Positions 1 to 8,908 are shown, counted from the first letter of the stretch. The stretch: DNA of 64,000 bases from Pararhizobium qamdonense (GCF_029277445.1 NZ_CP119566.1:2668001-2732000), one strand, 5' to 3'. Notes: generated from the letters alone by a model not told the origin. Translations and numbers: made by a program.

Positions 1-1020
1 ATGTTCGCGGGTCGGCAGCATGCCGCCGGGAAAGACGTATTTCTGGATGAAATCGGGATTTGCGCGGTATTCCTCGTAAGCTTCCGGCTTGATGGTGATG
101 ATCTGCAAGGCAGCCTTGCCACCCGGCTTCAGGCAGCGTTGCAACTGCGAAAAATAAGCAGGCCAGTATTTTTCGCCGACGGCCTCGAACATTTCGATGG
201 AGACGATCCGGTCATATACGCCCGTCTCGTCGCGATAATCCTGGAATTTGATATCGACCTTATCGGAAAGACCAGCGTTTTTCATGCGCTCGTTGGCGAA
301 GGCCAGCTGTTCGCGGCTGATCGTCAGCCCCGTCACCTTGCAGCCGATTTCGCTGGCCGCATATTCGGCAAACCCACCCCAGCCGCAGCCGATCTCCAGC
401 ACATGATGGCCGGCCTTGATGCCGGCGGCATCGGCCAGCGCCTTATATTTGGCGCGCTGGGCCGATTGCAGGTCGTTGGCACCCGTGGAATAGAGCGCGG
501 AGGAATAGGTCATCGTCGGATCGAGCCATTCCTTGTAGAAGGCGTTGCCGAGATCGTAATGGGCGGAAATGTTCTTTTTCGATCCGGATTTCGTGTTGGC
601 ATTCATCCAGTGGCGGAATTTTTCGACAAGCCGCAGCACGCCGCGCGCGCCATTGGAAAAATTACGGCCGACATCTGTATTGACGAGAAAGAGTTCGAGA
701 AACGCCCCGACATCCGGGCTATCCCAGTCGCCGTCCATATAGCTTTCAGCAACGGCGATCGTGCCGCCGGTCAGCGCGCGCTGTGGTAAATTCCAGTTGT
801 GCAAGGTAATGGACGCGACGGGACCCTGCGCCTTGCCTTTGATCACCACCGTGCGGCTATCCGGCAATGTCAGCTTCAGACATCCCGCCTGCATATGCAC
901 AAGTCCGCGCAGCACCATCTGAGCTTTTGCGGGTAATCCTTTGACAATGCGTGATAAATTCTCAGCTGAAAGACGCTCGCCGTCCTTCGGGTCACAATAA
1001 CCGGTGCCTGCTGGGCTCAT
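1..1020 (-). CDS. cfa: Cyclopropane-fatty-acyl-phospholipid synthase family methyltransferase (3' end outside window)
   Basis: The reading frame opens at an ATG (1018-1020) and runs off the left edge of the window, so the C-terminus is missing. The conceptual protein has the N-terminal lipid-binding region of CFA synthases and then a SAM-binding motif LEIGCGWGGFAEY near residue 205. After that come IEMFEAVG and YFSQLQRCLKPGG, both typical of the family. CFA synthases move a methylene or methyl group from SAM onto double bonds of membrane phospholipid acyl chains at the inner membrane face. It is the last visible gene of a four-gene minus-strand operon with photolyase, FAD oxidoreductase and DUF1365. 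This set resembles singlet-oxygen-inducible clusters of alphaproteobacteria, where such paralogues may make methylated or furan fatty acids. Family assignment is firm; the exact lipid product is inference. Confidence 0.9.
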   Translation of the reverse strand, partial: MSPAGTGYCDPKDGERLSAENLSRIVKGLPAKAQMVLRGLVHMQAGCLKLTLPDSRTVVIKGKAQGPVASITLHNWNLPQRALTGGTIAVAESYMDGDWDSPDVGAFLELFLVNTDVGRNFSNGARGVLRLVEKFRHWMNANTKSGSKKNISAHYDLGNAFYKEWLDPTMTYSSALYSTGANDLQSAQRAKYKALADAAGIKAGHHVLEIGCGWGGFAEYAASEIGCKVTGLTISREQLAFANERMKNAGLSDKVDIKFQDYRDETGVYDRIVSIEMFEAVGEKYWPAYFSQLQRCLKPGGKAALQIITIKPEAYEEYRANPDFIQKYVFPGGMLPTREH

Positions 1021-1063
1021 TCGACAGATCCTCCGCAATCATTGCTCTTGACACAAAATAACC

Positions 1064-1936
1064 TCATTCCGCCGGACCGCCAACCTGGGATTCATGAGAA
1101 AAACCATGGCTTGTCCTTCGGCCCTGCTTCCAGGCGCTCGTCGGTTCGGGCGCTTGCGGCCGCGGGATATAGCGGACGCCTTTGATCCAGAGCTTCAACG
1201 CCTCCCAGTGAATCCCTGCAACGATCTTGAGTGTAAGATGCGGGATGCGTGCAACAAGACGCAAAATCTTGCCTGTTTTCAACGGCACCTGCACACCCGA
1301 AAAGGTGGCCGCCAGCAAGGGCCCTTCGGTGTCGGTTTCCAGAATACGCCAGCGGATCTCCTCTCCGGGCGGGAGCATGCGAAACTGATAGCGCATGGCC
1401 ATCGGAATGAACGGCGAGACATGAAACAGCTTGTCGCATTGCTGGCGGATGCCGGCATCCGAAACGTCGCCGGGTCCGATCGGGCAGACATAGGTATGGC
1501 GCTCGCCGAACGTGTTGCGGACCTCATAGACCATGGCACTCAGCGTGCCATCGTCCGCATAGGCATAGTAGACAGAGAGAGGATTGAAGACGAGGCCGAG
1601 GATGCGCGGGTAGCACACCAGAAGCACACGCGCCGGCCGCACCGCCAGGCCATTCTGCGCCAGGAGATCGTCGATATAGCTGCGCAGCGAAAGGCCATCC
1701 TTGCGGGTATGGTCCTTTTCATGGAACGAGAGAAGATTGCGGCGGTTGACCGAAAAGACTGCGCTCAAGCGGTCCGCTTCGTCCAGCCGGTCGAGATCGA
1801 CCATCAGCGAAAACACGTCATAGCTGAACCTGTGACCGACAGGCTTCATCCGCTGGTGCATGACCTGGCCGGAAAAGAGCACCGCCGCTTGCGCGGGTGG
1901 CGCTCCGTTCTTTGCCATGTGCGAGCCGGGACGCAT
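1064..1936 (-). CDS. DUF1365 domain-containing protein
   Basis: The 290-residue protein matches the DUF1365 pattern seen beside CFA synthase genes: VLFSGQVMHQRMKPVGHRF near the N-terminus, then LVCYPRILGLVFNPLSVYYAY and a YEVRNTFGERHTY segment. The biochemical role of DUF1365 is unknown; genomic association suggests unusual fatty-acid modification at the membrane. The chosen start is the ATG at 1936, next to the stop of the FAD oxidoreductase, because GGAG lies just upstream (GGAGTAAATG) and implies translational coupling. An internal Met at 1918 is possible but has no visible ribosome binding site. About 43 bp separate the gene from cfa. Confidence 0.85.
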   Translation of the reverse strand: MRPGSHMAKNGAPPAQAAVLFSGQVMHQRMKPVGHRFSYDVFSLMVDLDRLDEADRLSAVFSVNRRNLLSFHEKDHTRKDGLSLRSYIDDLLAQNGLAVRPARVLLVCYPRILGLVFNPLSVYYAYADDGTLSAMVYEVRNTFGERHTYVCPIGPGDVSDAGIRQQCDKLFHVSPFIPMAMRYQFRMLPPGEEIRWRILETDTEGPLLAATFSGVQVPLKTGKILRLVARIPHLTLKIVAGIHWEALKLWIKGVRYIPRPQAPEPTSAWKQGRRTSHGFSHESQVGGPAE

Positions 1937-3280
1937 TTACTCCGCCGCCTCCTTGAAGATTGAGGAAACCTGCTCACGCCATGGAATGATGCCGCCAAGG
2001 GCTTCGGCTGCGGCAAGGCCGGATGACAGGCCGTCCTCATGGAAACCGTACCCTGTCCAGGCACCGGCAAAGAAGGTGTTGTTGTCGCCTTGAATGGATT
2101 TCAGATCGCGCTGGGCAGCCATCGAGCGGGCGTCGAACTGCGGATGATCATAGGAGAATTCGGCAAAGACCTTGTCCGCAGCCGGCTCACGCTCCGGATT
2201 GAGGGTGACGAACAGCGGGTGCTGCGGCGCGATCCCCTGAAGGCGGTTCATCCAGTAGCTGACGGCAACACCCTGCGATCCGCAGGGTTTGGTCGAGCGC
2301 AGATAGTTCCACGATGCCCAGACCTTCGGGCGTTTCGGCATCAATGCCGTGTCCCGGTGGAGAATGACGCGATTGGCATGATAGGGCACTGCCGACAGAA
2401 GCGCGCGCTCTGCTGGTGTCGGATCCGATAGCATCGCCAGCGCCTGGTTGCTGTGGGCGGCGATGATCACCTTGTCGAAGACTTTCGTTGCACCCTGCGT
2501 GTCGGTGATGATGACCCGGCCGTCTTCCCGCCGCAGCGAGCGCACGCCGCAGCCGAGATGGACGCGGTCACCCAGCGGCTGCAGAAGCTTGTGCAGATAG
2601 TTGCGGCTGCCGCCGGTTACCGTGCGCCAAGGATGCGGCTTGGAATAGATCAGGCGATGGTTGTCGAAGAACTGGATGAAATTTTCGGCCGGAAATTCCA
2701 GCATCTTCGCTGTCGGCGACGACCAGATCGCCGCCGCCATCGGCGCAAGATAATTGTTGGTGAAACCGGGTGAAAAACCGCGCCAGTTGAGATAATCGCC
2801 GATCGACATCGCCTGAAGCAGGCCGGCACTGCGGTCTTCCAGGCAAATGCGGTTGAAGCGCAGGATTTCGCGCAGCATCATTAGAAAGGACGGGCGGACA
2901 AGATTGCGCTTCTGGGCAAACACGGTTGCCAGATTGTCGCCGCTCCATTCCAGCCGGCCATGATCCAGCGAGACGGAAAAGCTCATGTCGCTCTTGTGCG
3001 TCGTCACGTCCAGCTCGGCAAACAAGGCCGTGAGATTGGGATAATTGGCCTCGTTATAGACGATGAAGCCGGTATCGACCGACAGCGGCGTACCGTCATA
3101 GTCGATATCAACCGTGGCCGTGTGCCCGCCCGCCCGCTCGTCCTTCTCGTAAAGCGTGACATCATGGACGGGATTGAGCGCCCATGCGGCGGAGCTGCCG
3201 GAAACGCCGGAGCCGATCACGGCGATCGACAGACGGCGGCCGGGAGAATGGTGGGGACCATGGGAAAAGGGGGCGTTCAT
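1937..3280 (-). CDS. FAD/NAD(P)-dependent oxidoreductase of the amine-oxidase/phytoene-desaturase type
   Basis: The 447-residue protein begins after a short leader with a Rossmann dinucleotide-binding motif, IAVIGSGVSGSSAAWAL (about residues 19-35), and the following YEKDERAGGH acidic/glycine segment. This is characteristic of flavin amine oxidases and desaturases. The C-terminal FFAGAWTGYGFHEDGLSSG is the usual second FAD contact. Homologues sit next to DUF1365 and CFA synthase in many proteobacteria and are annotated as FAD-dependent oxidoreductases; a dehydrogenation or desaturation step on membrane lipids is inferred. The start overlaps the photolyase stop by 4 bp (ATGA) and the stop abuts the DUF1365 start, so the genes are almost certainly co-translated. 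Confidence 0.9.
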   Translation of the reverse strand: MNAPFSHGPHHSPGRRLSIAVIGSGVSGSSAAWALNPVHDVTLYEKDERAGGHTATVDIDYDGTPLSVDTGFIVYNEANYPNLTALFAELDVTTHKSDMSFSVSLDHGRLEWSGDNLATVFAQKRNLVRPSFLMMLREILRFNRICLEDRSAGLLQAMSIGDYLNWRGFSPGFTNNYLAPMAAAIWSSPTAKMLEFPAENFIQFFDNHRLIYSKPHPWRTVTGGSRNYLHKLLQPLGDRVHLGCGVRSLRREDGRVIITDTQGATKVFDKVIIAAHSNQALAMLSDPTPAERALLSAVPYHANRVILHRDTALMPKRPKVWASWNYLRSTKPCGSQGVAVSYWMNRLQGIAPQHPLFVTLNPEREPAADKVFAEFSYDHPQFDARSMAAQRDLKSIQGDNNTFFAGAWTGYGFHEDGLSSGLAAAEALGGIIPWREQVSSIFKEAAE

Positions 3281-4734
3281 GCTGCGTCCTTGATCTTGTT
3301 ATAGGCAGCAAGAGCGCGATCGCGCGCCTTTGCGTGGTCCACGAGAGGCTGGGGATAGGTTTGTCCAAGCGTCACACCGGCGGTCTTCAAAACCGCTTCG
3401 GGCGCCTCGAACGGACGGTGTACGAATTTTGCAGGCAGGTCCTGCAGTTCCGGCACGAAGGTTTTGACGTAGATGCCGTCGGGATCGAACTTTTCGCCCT
3501 GCAGGATCGGATTGAAGACCCGGAAAAACGGCGAGGCATCGGCACCGCTTCCCGCGACCCACTGCCAGCTTGCCGCATTGGAGGCCGGGTCCGCATCCAC
3601 CAGCGTGTCGCGAAACCAGGCTTCGCCGCGCCGCCAGTCGATCAAAAGATCCTTGATCAGGAAGGACGCCGCAATCATCCGGACGCGATTGTGCATCGTG
3701 CCGTGCCGCCAGAGCTGCCGCATCCCGGCATCGACGACGGGATAACCGGTCTCGCCCTTTGTCCATCGATCAAAGGCATCCGACGTTCCCGACCAGGCGA
3801 AGGCATCATATTTCCGGTTGAGATTTTCGCGCGGCAGATCGGGGTTATGAAAGAGCAGATGATAGGAAAAATCGCGCCAGGCGAGTTCCTTGCGAAAGGT
3901 GATCACGTCGTCAGCGGGAACATTGTGCAGGTTGCGCGTCGCATGCCAGATGCGGGCAGGGGAAATTTCCCCCATGGCGAGATAGGGCGAGAGGCCGGAC
4001 GTACCATCGACCGACGGCAGGTCGCGCCGGGTCTTGTAGCCGGACATCCCATCATCGACGAAGGCCTCCAGCCGTTCCAGCGCTGCCGCTTCCCCAGGGG
4101 TCCAGACTTCGGAAAAACTCTTTGCCCAATCCGGCTTTTGCGGCAGAAGTTTCCAGCTGGCGAGATCATTGCTTGCGGGCCACCGATCCGGTGCTGCCAG
4201 CTTTTCCGGCCGGTCGAGAGGATGGTCCGGCTCTCCCGCTGCCTCGAGCGCCCGCCAGAACGGGGTGTAGACTTTGTATGGCGTTCCCGATCCCGTCTTC
4301 AATCGCAGCGGCTCGTGCAGAAGCTGTCCGGCGAAGCTTTTCACCGTAACGCCCTGATCAGACAGCTGGTCTTTCAGGGGCGTATCGACCGCGATCCCCT
4401 TCGGATCGTAGCGGCGGTTCCAATAGATGTCCGAAGCACCAGTCTCATTAATCAGGTCAGCGAGCGCCGTATCAGGTTTGCCGCTGCGCAGAACGAGCCG
4501 GCTGCCGATGCTATCCAGATCCGCCTCAAGGCTTTTCAGAGAATGATGCAGCCACCAGCCCTGCGCGGCACCCAGTGGCCCATTTTCACTGTCTGCCGGT
4601 TCGCGGATATAAACGGGAATGATATCGCGACCGGTCTGCGCAGCGGCATGCAAGGCATGGTTATCGCCGAGCCGCAGGTCCTTGCGAAACCAGACGATAA
4701 TCGGAGTGCCTGAGGAATTACCGTTGTTTTTCAT
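3277..4734 (-). CDS. phrB: Deoxyribodipyrimidine photolyase
   Basis: The predicted 485-residue cryptochrome/photolyase protein starts PIIVWFRKDLRLGDNHAL, the N-terminal alpha/beta antenna-chromophore domain. The C-terminal FAD-binding helical domain contains WRDFSYHLLFHNPDL, MRQLWRHGTMHNRVRM and the WQWVAGSGADASPFFRVFNP signature of CPD photolyases. The enzyme repairs UV-induced cyclobutane pyrimidine dimers using blue light. The start at 4734 was chosen over the longer frame from 4794 because the family begins here; the extra 20 residues are unlike it and overlap the promoter. It heads the operon with the FAD oxidoreductase, DUF1365 and cfa, which points to a joint light/singlet-oxygen response. 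Confidence 0.95.
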   Translation of the reverse strand: MKNNGNSSGTPIIVWFRKDLRLGDNHALHAAAQTGRDIIPVYIREPADSENGPLGAAQGWWLHHSLKSLEADLDSIGSRLVLRSGKPDTALADLINETGASDIYWNRRYDPKGIAVDTPLKDQLSDQGVTVKSFAGQLLHEPLRLKTGSGTPYKVYTPFWRALEAAGEPDHPLDRPEKLAAPDRWPASNDLASWKLLPQKPDWAKSFSEVWTPGEAAALERLEAFVDDGMSGYKTRRDLPSVDGTSGLSPYLAMGEISPARIWHATRNLHNVPADDVITFRKELAWRDFSYHLLFHNPDLPRENLNRKYDAFAWSGTSDAFDRWTKGETGYPVVDAGMRQLWRHGTMHNRVRMIAASFLIKDLLIDWRRGEAWFRDTLVDADPASNAASWQWVAGSGADASPFFRVFNPILQGEKFDPDGIYVKTFVPELQDLPAKFVHRPFEAPEAVLKTAGVTLGQTYPQPLVDHAKARDRALAAYNKIKDAA

Positions 4735-4764
4735 CACTATCCGCGCTTCGTATCCAACGTCTTT

Positions 4765-4793
4765 ACTTACGCAGATACGGATGCGGCGGATCA
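4765..4793 (-). promoter_or_regulatory. Candidate ECF sigma (RpoE/ChrR-type) promoter of the phrB operon
   Basis: Read on the minus strand, TGATCC (4793-4788) and TAAGT (4769-4765) are separated by 18 bp and lie about 30 bp before the photolyase ATG. This resembles the TGATCC ... TAAGA promoter described for Rhodobacter sphaeroides sigma-E, which responds to singlet oxygen and controls phr and cfa genes. The match is seen directly; its regulation is inferred, and no rpoE or chrR gene lies in the window. Confidence 0.55.
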
Positions 4794-4924
4794 AAGGTTT
4801 CGCGAAGAAAGCTATTTATTTCATTGTTTTGCGGGAAATGCCGGCATCGCTGCCGCAGCACGCGATCACCAATGAAGCGTGATAAAGGCTGCTCGCACTC
4901 GCCTCAAAACAAACTTCTGCCGCA

Positions 4925-5557
4925 TCAGCTCTTCTGGAGTGCCAGATGCGTGCCTAGGCCAATAAGCATGGTACCGCCGGCGCGCTGCAGCAGACGCTGG
5001 GCGCCGCTCGAGCGCCGCAGCCGTGTCATCACCGCCCCCGCAAGGAAGACGCAGACGAGATCGGCGGATGAAAAGATCAGGTTGACGATCGCTCCGAGGA
5101 TTGCGAGCTGCAACCAGACCGGAAAGACAGCGGAGGGATCGACGAATTGCGGCAGGAAGGCCACGAAGAAAATCGCGGTTTTCGGATTGAGAACCTCGAC
5201 CGTGACGCTCTCGAAAAATGCCCGGCGGCCCGATTTCGGCTCGATGCCGGGCAGGGCGTCGTCGCCCTCCACCTTGGCGCAAAACAGCGAGATACCGAGC
5301 CAGACAAGATAGGCAGCACCGGCCAGTTTCACGATGAGATACAGCGCCGGCACGGCGTGAAACAGGATGGAAAGACCCGCTGCTGCGGCAAGAACATGGG
5401 CATAGCCGCCAATATGGATACCGAGCGCCGCCATCAGTCCCGACCAGCGGCCGCGCGCAATGGTTTGTGCCGCAGCGTAGAGCATCGCCGGCCCCGGAAT
5501 ATAGGCAAAGACTGCGGTGGTCGCGATGAAGGCAATCAGCAACTCGATCGGCGGCAT
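4925..5557 (-). CDS. LysE/RhtB family amino-acid exporter
   Basis: The 210-residue integral membrane protein starts ELLIAFIATTAVFAYIPGPAMLYAAAQ, the GP-containing first helix typical of LysE/RhtB translocators. It continues with five further hydrophobic stretches and the conserved FNPKT-like segment (here LNPKTAIFFVAFLPQFV). Members export amino acids or related metabolites across the inner membrane. The substrate cannot be told from sequence. The gene is flanked by short non-coding gaps and shows no operon partner; the next gene on the same strand is an HxlR regulator 135 bp upstream. Confidence 0.9.
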   Translation of the reverse strand: MPPIELLIAFIATTAVFAYIPGPAMLYAAAQTIARGRWSGLMAALGIHIGGYAHVLAAAAGLSILFHAVPALYLIVKLAGAAYLVWLGISLFCAKVEGDDALPGIEPKSGRRAFFESVTVEVLNPKTAIFFVAFLPQFVDPSAVFPVWLQLAILGAIVNLIFSSADLVCVFLAGAVMTRLRRSSGAQRLLQRAGGTMLIGLGTHLALQKS

Positions 5558-5692
5558 TGTCTGCTCCTGGTTAGGTTTGCACCCTATACAACAGGATTTT
5601 CAAAAAGTCGCGTCTGGCAAGCAGCGCTGCCGAGCCCAGGCCTCGCCGCTTAGCAAGGTCTTTGTAAACTGTCTCCCCGGAGAGTTTGGCGC

Positions 5693-6139
5693 TCACCTTA
5701 TGGCAACTCGCAGGGACATATCTTCGGGAACGAGCGCGCGGCCGTCCTCAGCGAGGACACGAAGGGGCTGTGGCGGAGCACCGGTGACCGTGTCGATCAT
5801 CTCGGACATCTCCTCGCCATCCTGAAAGAGCTGCTCTTGTCCCCATTGACGCAGCGCCAGGATCACGACCAGCAGCCGGCGGCCCTTGTCTGTCAGGTGG
5901 TATTCATTGCGGTCGGGCCGCAAACGCGATGGCTCCAGCCGCATGATGCCGTCGTCGACCAGCTTTCGAAGCCGTGTGCTCAGGACGTTCTTCGCCAGGC
6001 CGAGGCTCTGTTGAAAATCGCTGAAGCGGCAAGCGCCCCGTAATGCATCGCGAACGAGCAGCAGCGTCCACCAATCGCCGACCGTATCCAGAGACCGGGC
6101 GACGGGGCAACGCGCATGTCCAAAACTCTTTCTCCGCAT
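5693..6139 (-). CDS. HxlR-type winged-helix transcriptional regulator
   Basis: The 148-residue protein has the HxlR signature: CPVARSLDTVGDWWTLLLVRDAL near the N-terminus with the conserved redox-type Cys, then RFSDFQQSLGLAKNVLSTRLRKLVDDGI as the DNA-recognition helix region and EYHLTDKGRRLL in the wing. HxlR proteins respond to reactive or small-molecule signals and often control a divergently transcribed gene. Here the divergent neighbour is the ketopantoate-reductase-like gene at 6263, across a 123-bp gap with repeated GGTTGTAT sequences, so it probably regulates that gene and itself. Confidence 0.9.
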   Translation of the reverse strand: MRRKSFGHARCPVARSLDTVGDWWTLLLVRDALRGACRFSDFQQSLGLAKNVLSTRLRKLVDDGIMRLEPSRLRPDRNEYHLTDKGRRLLVVILALRQWGQEQLFQDGEEMSEMIDTVTGAPPQPLRVLAEDGRALVPEDMSLRVAIR

Positions 6140-6173
6140 CTCGCATCCGCCTTTCGAAAATCACCGTGCGTTC

Positions 6174-6242
6174 ACGGTTGTATTTTTAAACCCTGTGGAT
6201 AAAGATACAGAGGTTGTATCATGAAACCGTAAACACAACCCC
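6174..6242. promoter_or_regulatory. Divergent intergenic region with repeated GGTTGTAT boxes
   Basis: GGTTGTAT occurs at 6176-6183 and again at 6212-6219, and ACGGTT at the left end is mirrored by AACCGT near 6224-6229. The boxes lie between the HxlR regulator and the divergent reductase gene and are a plausible operator. This is pattern evidence only. Confidence 0.35.
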
Positions 6243-6262
6243 TGGCGATAAGGACAGAGCCA

Positions 6263-7186
6263 ATGCGCATGCTCGTGGTGGGAGCCGGTTCGACCGGCGG
6301 ATATTTCGGGGGCAGGTTGGCTGCGGCCGGCAAGGATGTGACCTTCCTCGTCCGGCCTGCTCGTGCCGAACAGTTGCGAAGGACCGGCCTTCAGATCGTC
6401 AGCCCGGCCGGGGACCTCTCGATCAAGCCTCAGCTGCTCACGGCAGGGGAGATTTCGGCACCGTTTGATATCGTTCTGCTCGCGGTCAAGGCGTTCTCGC
6501 TGGCGGCGACAGTGGAGGACTTTGCGCCGGCGGTGGGACCGAACACGTTGATTTTGCCGGTTTTGAACGGCATGAAGCACATGGATGTGCTTTCCGCGCG
6601 GTTTGGCGCGGAACGTCTGGCGGGATGCGTCTGCAAGATTGCGACGGTGCTGGACCAGGAGGGACGTATCGCTCACCTGGCGCCGTTCCATGACCTGTTT
6701 TATGGCGAGCGCGATGGGGCGCTAACGGACCGGATGGCGGCCATTGACGCGTTCATGAAAGGGGCGGGCTTCGACGCGCGCCTGTCGTCCTCGATCGAAC
6801 GGGAAATGTGGGAGAAGTGGATTCTTCTGGCTTCGCTTGGGGCGATCAATTGCCTGATGCGCGGGGCTGTCGGTGATATCGCCGCAGCACCCGGAGGTGC
6901 TGAGTTTGCCGCAAGCCTGCTCGACGAGGCCGTCGCGACCGTTCGCGCAGTTGGGACCGCGCCAAGCGATGCGTTTGTGGCTGCGGCCAGGGACCAGCTC
7001 ACGCGGCAGGGATCGACGCAGACATCGTCCATGTACCGCGACCTGAAGCAGGCAAAGCGGATCGAAGCCGAGCAGATCGTCGGCGATCTCGTGCGGCGCG
7101 CCCGCGAGGCGCAGATTGCGACGCCGCTTCTGAGCGCTGCCTTCGCCAACCTGTCGATCTACCAGTCGGGCTTGGCTGCGGAATGA
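6263..7186 (+). CDS. 2-dehydropantoate 2-reductase family (ketopantoate reductase, PanE/ApbA-like) protein
   Basis: The 307-residue protein opens with the NADP-binding motif MLVVGAGSTGGYFGGRLAAAG and VTFLVRPAR, as in PanE/ApbA. LLAVKAFSL follows, and WEKWILLASLGAINCLMRG holds the conserved catalytic Lys helix. The C-terminal domain contains the family SSMYRDL substrate-binding segment. True PanE reduces ketopantoate to pantoate for coenzyme A synthesis, but many paralogues act on other 2-oxoacids. The HxlR regulator upstream suggests a regulated accessory role rather than the housekeeping copy. The start at 6263 was taken as given; an in-frame ATG two codons later is an equally good start. 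Confidence 0.85.
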   Translation: MRMLVVGAGSTGGYFGGRLAAAGKDVTFLVRPARAEQLRRTGLQIVSPAGDLSIKPQLLTAGEISAPFDIVLLAVKAFSLAATVEDFAPAVGPNTLILPVLNGMKHMDVLSARFGAERLAGCVCKIATVLDQEGRIAHLAPFHDLFYGERDGALTDRMAAIDAFMKGAGFDARLSSSIEREMWEKWILLASLGAINCLMRGAVGDIAAAPGGAEFAASLLDEAVATVRAVGTAPSDAFVAAARDQLTRQGSTQTSSMYRDLKQAKRIEAEQIVGDLVRRAREAQIATPLLSAAFANLSIYQSGLAAE

Positions 7187-7276
7187 CGATAGCTGCTGAC
7201 AGGGAGGCGTCCGTACGCCGACCAACCTGAACCGACACGCCACGCGGCAAAACCTCTTTCTGATTGGCCTTGAATC

Positions 7277-7306
7277 GAAAAGCCTTCGCATCGCTGCGAA
7301 GGCTTT
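7277..7306 (-). terminator. Intrinsic terminator of tRNA-Asn
   Basis: On the minus strand a 10-bp stem AGCCTTCGCA / TGCGAAGGCT with a GCGA loop is followed by TTTTC. It lies 8 bp past the tRNA-Asn 3' end. Confidence 0.8.
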
Positions 7307-7313
7307 ATGAATT

Positions 7314-7388
7314 TGGCTCCCCGGGCCGGATTCGAACCGGCGACCTGTCGATTAACAGTCGAATGCTCTACCGCTGAGCTACCAGGGA
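7314..7388 (-). tRNA. tRNA-Asn (GTT)
   Basis: The minus strand gives a 75-nt cloverleaf with acceptor stem TCCCTGG / CCGGGGA, D-arm AGCTCAGCGGTAGAGC, anticodon loop CTGTTAA (GTT) and T-arm GGTTCGAATCC. CCA is genomically encoded (complement at 7314-7316). Confidence 0.97.
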
Positions 7389-7609
7389 TCATCTGCGGCG
7401 GTGTGTGCTGCAGAAGTGAGGCTGCTAATACAAATGCTTTTCCGATTTGCCAAGCGGTTTTTCAAAAAAAACGCACAATCTTGTCAGACTGTGGAGAACT
7501 TCCCATCTGAAGGGAGCACCGCTTTCCAGATGGTGCGCAAGCCAACCCCTTGACGCTAATGGATTGCGCTATGATGGGCGCGCAATTGACTCTGAGACAG
7601 GTGAAATGA

Positions 7610-7888
7610 ATGGCAGGCTCGCAAAAAACGAAAAAATTCGGCATCGATGCCCGGACCCATGAACTGATTATCGGCTCATGGCGGATGCGGCTGCCGCAAT
7701 CGCGTTTGTTGCGCATCACCATCGGCGTCGCTCTGATCTTTGGCGGCATTTTGGGATTCCTTCCTATCCTTGGGTTCTGGATGGTGCCTCTAGGTTTGCT
7801 GGTGCTGTCCCACGATCTCGCCTTCGTGCGGCGCCGGCGGCGTAAGCTTTCGGTCTGGTGGGCGCGCAAATGGCAGCCGTCCAACTAG
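7610..7888 (+). CDS. Small membrane protein, PGPGW-like
   Basis: The 92-residue protein has a basic N-terminal third, then two closely spaced hydrophobic stretches (RITIGVALIFGGILGFLPIL and FWMVPLGLLVLSHDL) and a very basic tail RRRRRKLSVWWARKW. The layout matches short PGPGW-type transmembrane proteins common in Rhizobiales, whose function is unknown. It stands alone between tRNA-Asn and lexA. The start at 7610 follows a GGTGA-containing leader; no other start is better. Confidence 0.7.
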   Translation: MAGSQKTKKFGIDARTHELIIGSWRMRLPQSRLLRITIGVALIFGGILGFLPILGFWMVPLGLLVLSHDLAFVRRRRRKLSVWWARKWQPSN

Positions 7889-8194
7889 GACGAGGCGCTG
7901 ACGATCAAAGCGCACCGGCTTGATGCGAGAGACCTCCGTCGGTCAGTGCACCGTTTTTGACAGGCAACTCCTATTTGCAGTTGCGCACCTCACGCGCAAA
8001 AAAATCGCTCAATCCGCGAAACGCATGCGCGTGATCGCAATTTTACCGAGTCGGCCTCATGACACACCACAGCCGGCCTGCGAAATCGCCTTCCATCCTT
8101 GAAATCGTTCAATGAATTTTAAGCACTTGCGGAACACATATGGAACAGATAGTGTTCGTTCTTGATTTGTTTCTCGATTCTGGAGTGATCGTTC
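7889..8194. other. lexA upstream region
   Basis: This gap between the small membrane protein and lexA holds the LexA operator cluster at 8132-8172 and no convincing ORF. Confidence 0.6.
8132..8172 (+). promoter_or_regulatory. LexA operator cluster (SOS boxes)
   Basis: GAAC-N7-GAAC at 8132-8146 is the reverse complement of the alphaproteobacterial GTTC-N7-GTTC direct-repeat LexA box. Its second half also pairs as GAAC-N7-GTTC with 8154-8157, and GTTC-N7-GTTT follows at 8158-8172. The cluster lies 23-63 bp before the lexA ATG and implies autoregulation. Confidence 0.75.
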
Positions 8195-8908
8195 ATGCTG
8201 ACCCGCAAGCAACAGGAACTGCTTCTGTTCATTCACGAAAGAATGAAGGAATCGGGGGTACCGCCGTCCTTTGACGAAATGAAGGATGCACTGGACCTTG
8301 CGTCGAAATCCGGCATCCACCGGTTGATTACAGCACTTGAAGAGCGCGGCTTCATCCGGCGCCTGCCCAACCGGGCAAGAGCGCTTGAGGTGATCAAGCT
8401 GCCGGAAGCCTATTCCACCAGCCTGCAGCCCAAGCGCGGCTTTTCGCCCAGCGTCATCCAGGGAAGCCTGGGCGCACAGCCGGCGCCGCCTCCGGCACCC
8501 GTCAAGACCGCAGCCAATAGTGACACCGTCTCCATTCCCGTCATGGGCAGGATCGCGGCCGGCGTGCCGATCTCCGCGATCCAGAATAACACTCATGATA
8601 TTTCCGTGCCTCTCGAAATGGTCGGTGCCGGCGAGCACTATGCGCTTGAAGTGCGCGGCGATTCGATGATCGAGGCCGGCATTCTGGATGGCGACACGGT
8701 CATCATCCGCAATACCAATAGCGCCAGCCCAGGCGAGATCATCGTTGCGCTTGTCGATGACGAGGAAGCGACGCTGAAGCGGTTTCGCCGGAAGGGCGCT
8801 TCGATTGCGCTGGAAGCCGCCAATCCTGCGTATGAGACGCGCATCTTCGGGCCGGACCGGGTCAAGATTCAGGGGAAACTGGTCGGATTGATCCGCCGGT
8901 ATCATTGA
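8195..8908 (+). CDS. lexA: LexA repressor (SOS regulator)
   Basis: The 237-residue protein begins [19 protein letters not shown], with the winged-helix DNA-binding domain ([28 protein letters not shown], about residues 25-55). After a linker rich in Ala/Pro, the S24 autoprotease domain has the Ala-Gly cleavage site in GRIAAGVPI, the nucleophile Ser in [15 protein letters not shown] and the general-base Lys in ATLKRF. RecA-ssDNA filaments trigger self-cleavage and derepress DNA repair genes. Length is typical for Rhizobiales. Operators in its own promoter show autoregulation. Confidence 0.97.
   Translation: MLTRKQQELLLFIHERMKESGVPPSFDEMKDALDLASKSGIHRLITALEERGFIRRLPNRARALEVIKLPEAYSTSLQPKRGFSPSVIQGSLGAQPAPPPAPVKTAANSDTVSIPVMGRIAAGVPISAIQNNTHDISVPLEMVGAGEHYALEVRGDSMIEAGILDGDTVIIRNTNSASPGEIIVALVDDEEATLKRFRRKGASIALEAANPAYETRIFGPDRVKIQGKLVGLIRRYH

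Noticed and set aside
1..789. 262-codon plus-strand ORF
   Set aside because: It is the antisense shadow of the cfa gene, whose minus-strand translation has clear methyltransferase motifs.
3184..4713. 509-codon plus-strand ORF
   Set aside because: Antisense to the photolyase; composition is Arg/Ala-rich and no motif is seen.
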